Positions 54,510 through 63,841 are shown, counted from the first letter of the stretch. The stretch: DNA of 64,000 nt from Planctomicrobium piriforme (GCF_900113665.1 NZ_FOQD01000002.1:340588-404587), one strand, 5' to 3'. The notes: generated from the letters alone by a model not told the origin. Translations and numbers: made by a program.

Positions 54510-54986
54510 ATGGCGGAAGAATGGGGAGTGCGGAACCTGCCGCCCTCGAACAACGGAGCCGTGAATGAGAGTCAATTTTCCATGACGTTGCTCAGAATCG
54601 CCTACGGGCTGGATTTCGCTGTCACGCTTTGGTTCTCATGCGTCATCCTGGGAGGGCGGAGCCGCTCAGTGCTGAACGAGGTCTTGTTGTCCGGGACGAC
54701 AGGCCGGTCGGCTGTCCTGGCTCGACTTATCGGATCGATTTGGCTCGCCATGTCGGTAGCACTGTTGGCCGGCATTTGTTGGCCGGTCTTGATGGCGCCG
54801 ATTTTGATCCTGCAGCTGATCTACAAGGGCTTCTGGCTCCTCGTTTTCTCGCGTGGTTCAGGGCGATCCGAAAGCCAAATGGCACCGCGCAGGAAAATTA
54901 CCGTCCTGTTTACTCTATACTGCGTGCTCTACCCTTGGGTCATTCCCTGGTTGCGACTCTGGCAGCTTGCACAACAGCAGTTCTAA
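54510..54986 (+). CDS. Small membrane protein of unknown function
   Basis: 158 residues if started at ATG 54510, or 141 from GTG 54561, which has CGGAGCC just before it. Four hydrophobic segments can be seen: about 28-47 (IAYGLDFAVTLWFSCVILGG), 70-90 (LIGSIWLAMSVALLAGICW), 92-115 (LMAPILILQLIYKGFWLLVF) and 130-150 (VLFTLYCVLYPWVIPW). No family is recognised. It stands alone, 73 bases before the end of a convergent hypothetical gene. Confidence 0.6.
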   Translation: MAEEWGVRNLPPSNNGAVNESQFSMTLLRIAYGLDFAVTLWFSCVILGGRSRSVLNEVLLSGTTGRSAVLARLIGSIWLAMSVALLAGICWPVLMAPILILQLIYKGFWLLVFSRGSGRSESQMAPRRKITVLFTLYCVLYPWVIPWLRLWQLAQQQF

Positions 54987-55059
54987 AAGGGTACTGCAGA
55001 CGGTTCAGAACGAAGGCACTCGAAATTCCTCGGCTTCTCCGGCGACTCTAAAAGCCAGT

Positions 55060-55626
55060 TCAAGAGTGCAGCCGTCCGCCCCATCCGGGCACTATGTATT
55101 CGCCGACGAAGTCAATCCGCAGGCCATATGTGTCCGCAAGGCGTTCCAGCTTTCGTTCACGCTGAATGTCGGTCAGTTCACCGCAATCATTGATCTCCGC
55201 TGCTTCACGAGCAAACAGCGAGGGACGAAGGCCCTCGTCGCCTGCAGCGCTGATGACCAATGGAGGACCAGCCAGGGCAGTGGTCGGACAGTCGTACCCG
55301 AGTAGCTCGAGTTCAGGTTGAATTTGCTTTGAGATTTGGCCCAGGCAGCACAGGAAACCCTCATAATTTTCCATGTAGATCTCGCCGAGCCCTCGGCGGA
55401 ATTGACCATACCCGCCGCACCGCCATTGGGACCGATCAATCACAAATGAAGTCTTCACCTGAGTTTTCAAATTCTTGAAAAGGTCGTCCGTGTGATTTCC
55501 ACTTACTCGCCGAGCAGATGCTGTACCTCTTTTTGCGCCGATCTCCCGCCCACCTATTTCGCTGGACTTGCGGGTTATTGACTGGGCGGTCCGGAGCGCC
55601 AGGGGCCAGCGTTTGGCACGGCCCAT
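55060..55626 (-). CDS. Hypothetical protein
   Basis: 188 residues without a recognised domain. The N-terminal 50 residues are basic and low in information; the later part, VIDRSQWRCGGYGQFRRGLG, GFLCCLGQI, LLGYDCPTTALAGPPLV and INDCGELTDIQRERKLERLA, has the mixed composition of a real folded protein. Several in-frame starts exist; ATG at 55626 is used since an upstream one would run into the BrkB promoter. It diverges from the BrkB/YihY gene. A spurious frame remains possible. Confidence 0.5.
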   Translation of the reverse strand: MGRAKRWPLALRTAQSITRKSSEIGGREIGAKRGTASARRVSGNHTDDLFKNLKTQVKTSFVIDRSQWRCGGYGQFRRGLGEIYMENYEGFLCCLGQISKQIQPELELLGYDCPTTALAGPPLVISAAGDEGLRPSLFAREAAEINDCGELTDIQRERKLERLADTYGLRIDFVGEYIVPGWGGRLHS

Positions 55627-55713
55627 GCTGCTAGATGAAAAGTGAAGACGCCGCCGTCTATTTTTCACTCTCCTCGGATGGCGCCAGAACTCACGGACAA
55701 GGTGTGACGGACG

Positions 55714-56622
55714 ATGAAGCTCGCAGCACTGGGTTCGGTCGCGAAAGAGGCCGGTCTCCACTGGTTAGCGGACAAGGCCCCTCGGCTCGGCGCGGCTCTG
55801 GCTTACTACACGATTTTCTCTTTGGCGCCGCTGCTGGTCATTCTAATTGGAGTTGCTGGACTGGTGTTTGGCCCAGAGGCGGCTCAAGGCCAGATCACAG
55901 CGCAGCTGACCCATTTGGTTGGGAAGGAAGGCGGGGAGGCGCTGCAGGCGATCGTCGAGAATGCCCGTCAACCAGACGTTGGAGGCGTGGCCACGTTGCT
56001 GGGGGTCGCGATGCTCATTCTCGGCGCTGCGGGAGTCTTCGGACAGCTGCAAGACGCCTTAAATACCATCTGGGAAGTCCAGCCAAAACCAGGCGGCGGA
56101 ATCTGGGGGTTTATCCGGAGCCGTTTTCTCTCGCTCTCGATGGTCCTGGGCGTCGCGTTCCTGCTGCTGATTTCCCTGATCGTCAGCTCTGCACTCGCCG
56201 CCGTCGGCCCTCTGCTCGGAGACTGGCAGACGAGTCGGATCGGTCAGCTCTTGACGCTTTGTTTTGATCTGGTGGTGATCTCCGCCCTGTTCGCTCTCAT
56301 CTTCAAGTACTTACCGGACGCCAAAGTCGCCTGGAGTGACGTGTGGCTGGGCGCGGTGATCACAGCGGTTCTGTTTTCGATCGGGAAGTTCCTGATCGGA
56401 CTCTATCTCGGACGGGCCGGGCTCGCGTCGTCCTATGGAGCCGCTGGCTCCTTTGCAGCACTGCTGGTGTGGCTCTATTACGCCTCTCAGATTTTTCTCT
56501 TTGGAGCCGAACTGACAAAGGCTTATGCAAATCAATTCGGCTCGAGGATTCAACCGAAAGCGCACGCGGAGCCCGTTACGGCAGAAGCGCGTGCTCAGCA
56601 GGGTCTCGCGCTCGCCGATTGA
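55714..56622 (+). CDS. BrkB/YihY-family membrane protein
   Basis: 302 residues with six membrane segments. Family marks are LGAALAYYTIFSLAPLLVIL near the start, ALNTIWEVQPKPG after the second segment, FIRSRFLSLSMVLGVAFLLL, FKYLPDAKVAWSDVWLGA, and GSFAALLVWLYYASQIFLFG followed by AELTKAYANQFGS. YihY/BrkB proteins were once called ribonuclease BN by mistake; they are inner-membrane proteins of unsettled function, perhaps transporters. The C-terminal 25 residues are hydrophilic. No partner gene is evident. Confidence 0.95.
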   Translation: MKLAALGSVAKEAGLHWLADKAPRLGAALAYYTIFSLAPLLVILIGVAGLVFGPEAAQGQITAQLTHLVGKEGGEALQAIVENARQPDVGGVATLLGVAMLILGAAGVFGQLQDALNTIWEVQPKPGGGIWGFIRSRFLSLSMVLGVAFLLLISLIVSSALAAVGPLLGDWQTSRIGQLLTLCFDLVVISALFALIFKYLPDAKVAWSDVWLGAVITAVLFSIGKFLIGLYLGRAGLASSYGAAGSFAALLVWLYYASQIFLFGAELTKAYANQFGSRIQPKAHAEPVTAEARAQQGLALAD

Positions 56623-56816
56623 GCACCGCTCTGCCGACGAACAGCAAGGTCGCATCCGGCCGAGCTCTCGGAAGAGCAGCACGCGGCCGCAGGACTCTCG
56701 GCTTGTCGCCGCCAGACGCAACGCGACTTTAACGGGTTGATGGTGACAAAATGCGTCTCAGGAATGCGTGGACGGCGCAAATCCAAGACGCGTTGAAGAT
56801 GAGGGGAGCCTCAAGT

Positions 56817-57161
56817 CTACGATTTTTTTCGCTTGACCTTCTTTTTGATCGCAGTTGGCTTCGCAGCACTCTTCTTCGCTTTCTTTTTCACAGTTCCAGC
56901 GCCCTTTGCGGACGACGACTTCGATTTTCTCGCGGTCGTCGACTTGACTGATTTTTTCGCCGCAGACGTCAGCTTTTTGACCGCGTCAGCTTTGGCAATG
57001 CGATCCGCGTTGGATCCAGCGATCCCTCCCACAACCGCGCCGACCGCCGCGCCGACGGGCCCGATCAATGCCCCTGCGGCCGCACCCGCGGCGGCTCCGC
57101 CGACCATTTGCAGGCCGGCCCGTGCATTGGAACTCCGTTTTGCTGCTTTTTTCTTCGCCAT
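56817..57161 (-). CDS. Glycine-zipper protein with a histone-H1-like basic tail
   Basis: 114 residues. A basic start (MAKKKAAKRSSNARAG) is followed by MVGGAAAGAAAGALIGPVGA and AVGAVVGGIAG, a glycine-zipper segment able to span a membrane, and then about 60 residues made mainly of Lys, Ala and Ser with KKKAKK- and KSAAKP-like motifs resembling the tail of histone H1 or bacterial Hc1-like proteins. AAGGAAA precedes the ATG at 57161. It may tie DNA to a membrane or coat DNA, but a cell-envelope lysine-rich protein is also possible. Stands alone. Confidence 0.75.
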   Translation of the reverse strand: MAKKKAAKRSSNARAGLQMVGGAAAGAAAGALIGPVGAAVGAVVGGIAGSNADRIAKADAVKKLTSAAKKSVKSTTARKSKSSSAKGAGTVKKKAKKSAAKPTAIKKKVKRKKS

Positions 57162-58219
57162 AAGAGTTTCCTTGTCTTTGATGCCCGTCAACACGCAATC
57201 CACTTCGAGGCGCGAGCTGAAAGTTCAGGCGTTCTGCGAGGGTTGAGAGCCCAGCTCTCCTTCACGATGCAGTCGATTTTTACCAGTTGTAATCTGACAA
57301 GTCGAACACGAATGTTGCTGTTCCCAGCGCGGCTTACAGATCGTTGTCCGCGGCGAGGCTTTCATTGAACGACCCGCAAAGCCGGAACGCTGCGCAGCAG
57401 ACCGCTTCAGCTGGTTCAGGATTCGGCGCAGGCCAGCGTGGGCTGGGATCGGCCCCTGAAAGCTTCGCTCGGCGGGCAAGCAACCCGCAGCTTGGTCTGC
57501 TCGGGCCGCCTCGCACCTCGGCAACCCAGCGAGCGCATCGGGAAACCAGAGTCGCAGCGCAGACCGGTTGGCGGCTGATCAACTGGATGCTCTCAAAGTT
57601 AATTGCGGCGCACGTGCGAACAGCGGAGGCGATCGTGCCGAGGTCCGCTGCCGCCGATGCTGGCCATTTCTGCTGACGACCGCAGCGATTCCTGATCCTT
57701 AAAGATGCCAGTCCCTGTTGCCGGCAGTCTCACGCAGGTTCAGAGGCGTCCGATTCGCTTCCTTGTGAGCCAGCCTGGGACGGGAACGCACCGCTGGCTG
57801 CGGTACGTCATTGGCCACATTTCATTTTTCAGCGATGCGGCCGTCCCCGCTGACAGAACGCGCACACACTCTCAGTCCAATTGCCCGGAACTTTTTTAAG
57901 CAGCGGCACGTTCGCTGCAGAGAAACGTTGACGCTCAGACGCGGGAATGACTTGAACTCAAAGATCGCCATCTGCCGCGGCTCAAAGGCGCGTGCGAATC
58001 TTCGTTGGCGGCCGTTGAGGCAAGTTGACTCGGCAAACAGCCCATCGCTTGGCGTGGACGGCTGGAGCAAATCTTATGACGTGGGCCTCTCCGGTTGAGC
58101 GACGAAGTATTGCCACTTGGGCGCTTGCCCATCGTGACGTCTCACGGGCCTCTGCGCCGCTCAACTGTTGTTTGCAATTATGTGTGCTCAAAGCCAGTGG
58201 TAAAGAGGAGCCTGAAATC
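57162..58219. other. 1.06 kb stretch without a convincing gene
   Basis: Several frames of 60-110 codons cross this region on both strands, but they overlap one another, start with weak codons and have no motif. Base composition is more even and the third-position bias weaker than in the neighbouring genes. It holds the promoters of the glycine-zipper and Nei genes. It could be decayed coding DNA or carry an untranslated RNA; no clear hairpin was found. Confidence 0.4.
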
Positions 58220-58954
58220 ATGCCAGAAGGACCCTCCATTGTCATTCTGAAGGAACTTGCCGATGCATTCAAAGGCCGACGGGTCACCAAAGTTTCCGGA
58301 AACTCCAAAGCGGAAATTCAGCGCGCTCAAGGCAAAAGGGTCACTGACTTCAAAAGCTGGGGCAAACATTTCTTGATTTGCTTTCCGGGTTTTACCATCA
58401 AGATTCATCTGATGCTGTTCGGATCATACCGCATCAATGAAGCTCGCGACGTGCCGCCGCGCCTGAGCCTGAAGTTCCGCACGGGCGTTTTGAATTTCTA
58501 TGCCTGCTCGGTGAAAATTCTGGAAGAGGATCTCGACGCAATTTATGACTGGACGGCCGACGTGATGTCCGAGCAGTGGGATGCGAACGCGGCCAAGGTC
58601 AAACTGCTGGAGCGGCCCCGCCAGCTCATTTGCGACGCCCTGCTCGACCAAGATCTCTTTGCAGGCTCCGGGAACATCATCAAAAATGAAGTTCTTTTTC
58701 GAATCCGGGTCCATCCAAAAACAGAAATTGGAGCACTGCCGCCCCGAAAATTGGGGCAGCTGGTAAAGGAGGTGAGGAATTACAGTTTTGATTTTCTGAA
58801 GTGGAAAAAAGCCTACCTCTTACGCAAACACTGGCAAGTGCATACCAAGGCCTATTGCTCGCGTTGCAACGTGCAATTAGTCAAAGAGTATCTTGGACGG
58901 CATCAGCGCCGCACCTATTACTGCCGACGGTGTCAGGTCTGGTACTATCGATGA
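58220..58954 (+). CDS. Nei/Fpg-family DNA glycosylase (endonuclease VIII-like)
   Basis: 244 residues beginning MPEGPSI, so Pro2 and Glu3 provide the Schiff-base nucleophile and acid. The middle has the helix-two-turn-helix region with LICDALLDQDLFAGSGNIIKNE, where the Asn is conserved. The C-terminus is a zinc finger of the form CSRCN ... YYCRRCQ. It excises oxidised bases and nicks the abasic site. AGAGGAG lies just upstream of the ATG at 58220; a longer frame from 58025 would bury the catalytic Pro. The body is somewhat shorter than classical Fpg (about 270), fitting the Nei2-like branch. Confidence 0.93.
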   Translation: MPEGPSIVILKELADAFKGRRVTKVSGNSKAEIQRAQGKRVTDFKSWGKHFLICFPGFTIKIHLMLFGSYRINEARDVPPRLSLKFRTGVLNFYACSVKILEEDLDAIYDWTADVMSEQWDANAAKVKLLERPRQLICDALLDQDLFAGSGNIIKNEVLFRIRVHPKTEIGALPPRKLGQLVKEVRNYSFDFLKWKKAYLLRKHWQVHTKAYCSRCNVQLVKEYLGRHQRRTYYCRRCQVWYYR

Positions 58955-59034
58955 CACAGACAACGCCAGGGCAGCTGACCTGTTCGCGGCGCCGAGACCG
59001 CGCAGTCAACGGCAGCGACGCGGACGTCTCGATA

Positions 59035-59073
59035 TGTCTGTTCTTCGTGTCTGTTCTTCGTGTCTGTGCTTCG
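59035..59073. repeat. Three tandem 13-base units between the Nei and histidine kinase genes
   Basis: TGTCTGTTCTTCG occurs twice exactly (59035-59047, 59048-59060) and a third time with one change, G for T (59061-59073). It lies in the 202-base space between two convergent genes, 80 bases after the Nei stop. A slippage-prone microsatellite is the simplest reading. Confidence 0.8.
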
Positions 59074-59156
59074 AAGTTGAGCTCCCCTCAGACCCCTCCA
59101 AACGCACGAGGGCGAGCAGGGTTCGCCAACGTGCATGATCTGGCCTGCCCGGGAGA

Positions 59157-61094
59157 TTATTTCAGGTCCGCGCGAGAATATTCCAGCGCGTCCCGCAGGG
59201 CCGCCAGCGCAGGGGGCTTGACAATGTGCAGATCGAATCCCGCCTCTTTCGACCGCCGTCGATCCTCGTCGGTGCCATAGCCGGTCAATGCGACCAGCAC
59301 CGTTTTCGCAAAACGCGGCTGCTCGCGCAGATGCCGAGCCACCTCATAGCCGCTCATCTGCGGCAGGCCGATGTCCAGCAAGATGACCTCCGGACGGAAC
59401 TCGTCTGCCACGGCGATTGCGGTCCAACCGTCATTCGCCACCCGCACTTGATGCGGTCCTAAGTTGGCAAGCAATTTCGATTGAACCGTCGTTGTGCCGA
59501 CATTGTCATCCACCAGCAGAATACGTCTGCCCTTTGGGACCGAAGGCGGCGCGGAGGCTTCATGTCGCGGTCCGCCGTGCTGAAGCAGCGGCAAGGTGAT
59601 CGTGAACTCACTCCCCTTGCCAATCCCTTCGCTGCGCGCCAAGACGCTCCCGCCGTGCATTTCAACAAGAGTTTTGACCAACGTGAGGCCGATCCCCAGC
59701 CCCCCCTCAGAACGCTCCAGGGACCGATCGGCCTGAGTGAAGAGATCAAACACATGGGGCAATAACTCCGCATCCAGTCCGAGTCCCGTGTCGCGCACGG
59801 AGAGCGAGACGTTGCCCCCGTCCGCCGAAATCGTTAGCCACAAATGCCCTTCGTTTTCCGTATACTTGGCCGCATTATTCAAGAGATTACTGATCACTTG
59901 GGCGAGCCGGACGGGGTCGGCATTCACCCACAACAACTGCGTTGGTATCGCCACTGTCAGCGTATGCCGATGCGCCCTGATCATCGGACGCACCGTTTCG
60001 ATGGCCCGCTGCGCGACGGCCACGAAATCCACCGCTTCCATCCGCAGTTGGACTTTCCCGCGCGTAATTCGTGAAACATCCAGCAGGTCATCAACCAGTC
60101 GCACGAGATGATCGACCTGCTCGCGCATGACGTTGATGCTTTCGGCCTCAGTTCCCGTGATCGCCAACAACTCCAGGCCGGTGCGAATCGGAGCCAGAGG
60201 ATTGCGGAGTTCATGGGCGAGCATCGCCAGAAACTCGTCTTTTCGGCGATCCGCATCCCGGAGGTCTGTTTCGGCCTGTTTGTGCGCCGTCACGTCCAGA
60301 GAAACGCCGCTCATCCAGGTGCCCGCTCGATCAATGGGTAAGGCCACCAGCCCCCGGACTAGCACCCAATGGAGGCTGCCATCCGGCCAAATCGTTCGGT
60401 ATTCGATGTTGCATTCGGCGCCCTCGCTCAACGCTGTATCAACGGCGCGCTGAACACGTTCCCGATCTTCAGGGTGGATCGCTGCGACGAGATCAGAATA
60501 GGAAAAAGAGCTCTCCGCAGTACGCCCAAAATTGGCTTTGCACAGGTCCGAACAGGCCAGTTCGCCGGTGGCCGTATTGAATTCCCAAGATCCGAGCCGA
60601 CCCGCCGATAATGCGAACTCCAGGCGAGTTTGGTTCTCTTTCAGCGCTTTGGCCTGCGATTCCCGTTCGGCGAGATGAGCCCGAACTTCGTACTGGTGCC
60701 GACGCGACCTGAGCGCGGCTTGCAGGACGCTGACCAGCGAGCGGCCCCGGACGGGACGTTCGACAAGTGAAATGTTCATCACCTCAGCAAATGCCTGCGG
60801 CCGATTTGTTGCTCTTTCACGAGCAAGAATTATTAAAGGGAAGTCAGACCAGGCGGCCTGCTGCTGCAACACAGCAGTCAGGCAGTCCGCTTTTTGATGC
60901 CAAAGCGCTTCTTCCGTCAGCAGTGCGGCGCCAGCGCCGAGTATAATTTCATGGCACAGTTCGGCCAATGTTCCGCAAACCACGCCCTCAAGGTCTGCGG
61001 CCGCCAGCAACTGCCGCGTATGGAGCCCATCGCGGACTGTGGGCATGAGGACCAAGATCAACTCGTCGCGGTTCGCACCAGAGGTCGCGTTCAC
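59157..61094 (-). CDS. Hybrid sensor histidine kinase with PAS and receiver domains, partner of KaiC-like ATPase
   Basis: 645 residues. The first 130 look like a receiver domain without its Asp. A PAS domain (about 155-275) ends in SGVSLDVTAHKQAE. The kinase core has His294 in LAMLAHELRNPLAP, the N box ISNLLNNAAKYTE, VRDTGLGLD and EGGLGIGLTLVK. A C-terminal receiver has DD529-530 and Asp574 in VILLDIGLPQMSG, Lys later in HIVKPP. No membrane helix, so cytoplasmic. Its GTG start shares GTGA with the stop of the KaiC-like gene, showing translational coupling; kinases of this build are regular companions of bacterial KaiC-like proteins. Confidence 0.95.
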   Translation of the reverse strand: MNATSGANRDELILVLMPTVRDGLHTRQLLAAADLEGVVCGTLAELCHEIILGAGAALLTEEALWHQKADCLTAVLQQQAAWSDFPLIILARERATNRPQAFAEVMNISLVERPVRGRSLVSVLQAALRSRRHQYEVRAHLAERESQAKALKENQTRLEFALSAGRLGSWEFNTATGELACSDLCKANFGRTAESSFSYSDLVAAIHPEDRERVQRAVDTALSEGAECNIEYRTIWPDGSLHWVLVRGLVALPIDRAGTWMSGVSLDVTAHKQAETDLRDADRRKDEFLAMLAHELRNPLAPIRTGLELLAITGTEAESINVMREQVDHLVRLVDDLLDVSRITRGKVQLRMEAVDFVAVAQRAIETVRPMIRAHRHTLTVAIPTQLLWVNADPVRLAQVISNLLNNAAKYTENEGHLWLTISADGGNVSLSVRDTGLGLDAELLPHVFDLFTQADRSLERSEGGLGIGLTLVKTLVEMHGGSVLARSEGIGKGSEFTITLPLLQHGGPRHEASAPPSVPKGRRILLVDDNVGTTTVQSKLLANLGPHQVRVANDGWTAIAVADEFRPEVILLDIGLPQMSGYEVARHLREQPRFAKTVLVALTGYGTDEDRRRSKEAGFDLHIVKPPALAALRDALEYSRADLK

Positions 61095-62620
61095 AGCTCG
61101 GTTCCAGGTTTTGAGACGGCGCGCGACTGCGACCCTTGGGCCAGACCTTCGTACTGCGGTACGCCCGTCATAATTCCGCGAAATTCGCGGAGAGGCTCGC
61201 CGATGGTGATGCCTTTGCTGGAAATTTCGAGCTGTCGGAGCGTGCGTTCGTGCGCCCCGGTCCTTTTCTTGAAAACACTCAGCGCCTGACGGATTTCGCC
61301 ATGCATCTCAAAGTAGCGGAAGAGCAGCACGGTGTCGGCGAGATAACTCACATCCACATCGCCGCCCGACCCTGCCCCGAGAATCATCCCGTGTTGCGCC
61401 ACCACCATAATGGTCAAGATGCCCTGTTGATTGAGGTAGGCAAACAACTCATGCAAATGCGTGGTAAGGAACCGCTCTTCGGGCATTGCATTCAAATATC
61501 CATTGAGGCTGTCGATCACGATGACCTTGCAACCGGATTCGACCGCCCTGCGGACCTCATGCGCGAATGCTCCTGGAGTCATCTCAGCCGGGTCGACTTG
61601 CTGAGCGTGCAGTCGGCCATCATTGAGAAACTCCTGGAGACCTTTCCCAACGCCGACGCAGAGCTTTTCCACCCGTTCAATCAACGTATCCAGCACCTCG
61701 TCAAACATGTATACGGCCGCTTTGTGGCCCGCGCGCATCGCGTGGATCACAAACTGCATCGAGATGGTTGACTTCCCAGCTCCGGCGGGTCCCAACAGGA
61801 GCGTGGTCGAGCCAGTGGACAGGCCGCCGCTCAACATGGCGTCAAGGTTCGGGATGCCGCTGGAGAAGACGTCCCGCTGGAATCGCTCATGATGTTCCGC
61901 TGCGACCAATCGCGGATGGATCACAACACCGCCTTGGGCAATTTCGTAATCATGATACCCTTCGCGGAAGTTGGAGCCGCGGACCTTCGTCACATACATC
62001 CTTCGGCGAGCCCTCCCGTATTGGGGTAGGAATCGCTCCAGGACAATGTTCCCCCCCACGAGGCTTTCTGGCAAGACGCTTCCGAATGGGGATGAGCGGT
62101 CATCCAGCAGCACCACCGTCGCATGCCGCTGTGCGAAAAATTCCTTGAGCGCCAGGAGCTGCCGACGGTAAATCAGCGGGTTGCCCGCGAGCAGCCGCAT
62201 CTCCGACAGACCGTCAAAAACAACATGCTGAGGAGCGACTCTTTCGACCGCCTCAAAGATAGCCTTGGTCGTCTCGCCGAGCTCTGTTTCCGAGGGATGG
62301 AAGACGGACGACTCGGGTTCGCCTGCCAGGTTGATCGCGGATTTCGTCAGGTCGCAAAGTTCGATGCCCTCCAGCGACCAACCATGCGATTGGCAGGCAT
62401 TTTCGAGGTCTCGACGTGACTCCGTCAGCGTGATGTAAAGACAGCGCTCGCCGGCCTGGATGCGATTCAGCGCAAATTGCAACGCGACGGTCGTCTTTCC
62501 AGAACCTGGGTCTCCCTGGACGAGATAGAACCCTTCCCGCAGAAAGCCTCCCAGAAGCACATGATCCAGGCCAGGCACCCCCGTTGGGATAAATTCGGAA
62601 ACCGGTTCAACATCGGACAT
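61091..62620 (-). CDS. KaiC-like double-domain ATPase
   Basis: 509 residues with two RecA-type domains: Walker A GDPGSGKTT (36-44) and GPAGAGKST (276-284), with VPGLDHVLLGGF and IPNLDAMLSGGL before them. Glu residues follow in YITLTESRRDLE and YMFDEVLDTLIE. In the second domain the segment aligned with the KaiC phosphosites reads VSYLADTVLLFRYFE: Ser424 is kept, the next residue is Tyr rather than Thr. The end matches KaiC (AISVF/ALSVFKKRTGAHERTLRQL). ATG at 62620 is used; the frame is open to a TTG at 62680. No KaiA or KaiB gene is present, so a clock is unlikely; a switch acting on the kinase fits better. Confidence 0.93.
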   Translation of the reverse strand: MSDVEPVSEFIPTGVPGLDHVLLGGFLREGFYLVQGDPGSGKTTVALQFALNRIQAGERCLYITLTESRRDLENACQSHGWSLEGIELCDLTKSAINLAGEPESSVFHPSETELGETTKAIFEAVERVAPQHVVFDGLSEMRLLAGNPLIYRRQLLALKEFFAQRHATVVLLDDRSSPFGSVLPESLVGGNIVLERFLPQYGRARRRMYVTKVRGSNFREGYHDYEIAQGGVVIHPRLVAAEHHERFQRDVFSSGIPNLDAMLSGGLSTGSTTLLLGPAGAGKSTISMQFVIHAMRAGHKAAVYMFDEVLDTLIERVEKLCVGVGKGLQEFLNDGRLHAQQVDPAEMTPGAFAHEVRRAVESGCKVIVIDSLNGYLNAMPEERFLTTHLHELFAYLNQQGILTIMVVAQHGMILGAGSGGDVDVSYLADTVLLFRYFEMHGEIRQALSVFKKRTGAHERTLRQLEISSKGITIGEPLREFRGIMTGVPQYEGLAQGSQSRAVSKPGTEL

Positions 62621-63306
62621 CGCTGCGAACTTGCTCAGGTACGAAATGTTTCGAAGTCGACTGCGAACTTCCGGCGTCAATCAACGACGTTCGTTCGAAG
62701 TGACGCGTCTGCGTCGGGAAACTGACGAGGATTCGGTCGCTTCAGAGTCTCAGTCTACCAGCATTGGTCAGGTGTGCTATGGGGACCGAAAAAATCGCCT
62801 GCATGCGGGCGTCAACTCGCTGAGATCCCGGCTGGAACCGCGGCGCGCGGCTGGCAGTCCCTGATGAGTCGGCGTTGTTGATCGAAAAACGGCAATGATT
62901 CGAGGAGGGGACATCACTCGGGAGCAGGATGAACCGCCTCAGTGCTGGATCAACTGTGAAGCAAGTTACCAAACTGAGCCGAGGGCCGGATTTCGGGATT
63001 CTCTTCGTGCACGAATGACTGCCAAGGTTGCTAGTCCGCAGGACACTCGAAGATGCTCACGGCCACAGTGGCTTGCCAGCGTCGCTTTCTGCATGAAGTG
63101 ACGGACGATCATCGGCCCTGCATGTCTCGCCTCGGCGGCGCTTCTCCGCCCGTTCACAATTGGCGGCGGACAAAACAGTCATCGGCGCACCCCGCAAAAT
63201 TCTCGCGATTCAGACTCTTGCTGAGTTGCTCACATCTGCTTCAATCCAGTGCAAAGGAGATGCCTCCCTGTGACGGGGAATTTCGGCTGCGCTCGGAGAC
63301 GACAAA
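62621..63306. other. Intergenic region upstream of the KaiC-like gene
   Basis: 686 bases with the promoter of the leftward KaiC-kinase operon. TTCGAAG appears at two places (about 62651 and 62694), perhaps by chance. Short frames on both strands have no motif. No tRNA, repeat or strong hairpin was seen. Confidence 0.4.
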
Positions 63307-63618
63307 TTGCCCACTGCCGTGACGACCACGACTTTTCGATATGAATTGATCGGCGACGAAGACATTGCGTATGCGTCGGCCATCGCTGTCCGCTGCGCCT
63401 GGGATGGTGCGCGCCAGCACCTTTACTCAAGGCCACGGACGCTGACGATGGACGTCCTACCGGCGGTCTTTGCTCAGTCCTCCTTGACGGTCCTCTGCTC
63501 CACACAGCATCAATTTGAAGAACTGGTCCGCAGAATCACCATGATTCATTTCCCGAGCGAGAAAGACACGGCGACACCAGTTGCACGAAAGCCTAGCCAT
63601 CCGGGGAGGAGCCAATAA
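63307..63618 (+). CDS. Small hypothetical protein
   Basis: 103 residues from a TTG start at 63307 with GGAG eight bases before it; a GTG at 63319 is an alternative. The sequence TTTFRYELIGDEDIAYASAI, then VLPAVFAQSSLTVLC and HQFEELVRRITMIHFP has an amphipathic, protein-like pattern, while the last 20 residues are basic and disordered. No family is recognised and no neighbour supports a role. Could be a chance frame. Confidence 0.4.
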   Translation: MPTAVTTTTFRYELIGDEDIAYASAIAVRCAWDGARQHLYSRPRTLTMDVLPAVFAQSSLTVLCSTQHQFEELVRRITMIHFPSEKDTATPVARKPSHPGRSQ

Positions 63619-63841
63619 GACGGCGACCATGGCGACGCGGCCCCATCCCCATGGGCTGAGGCCGCTAAGTTCTTGATCCGAACGCCCGCGCCGAGCGTCC
63701 GTGGGAATACGAGTCCGTGCGAGTCATGGCAGCTTGCAATTGCCTGCGAGCCGCCGGCGCTGGGGGGCGTTCGCTCGTCCTCGTGCGGCTTTGAGCACTT
63801 GTGAATGAATGTTGAATGATCGTCACACTCACCCGTAAATA

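Noticed and set aside
61091..62620. A circadian clock operon
   Set aside because: The KaiC-like protein has no kaiA or kaiB neighbour and has Tyr in place of one phosphorylated Thr; a clock cannot be claimed.
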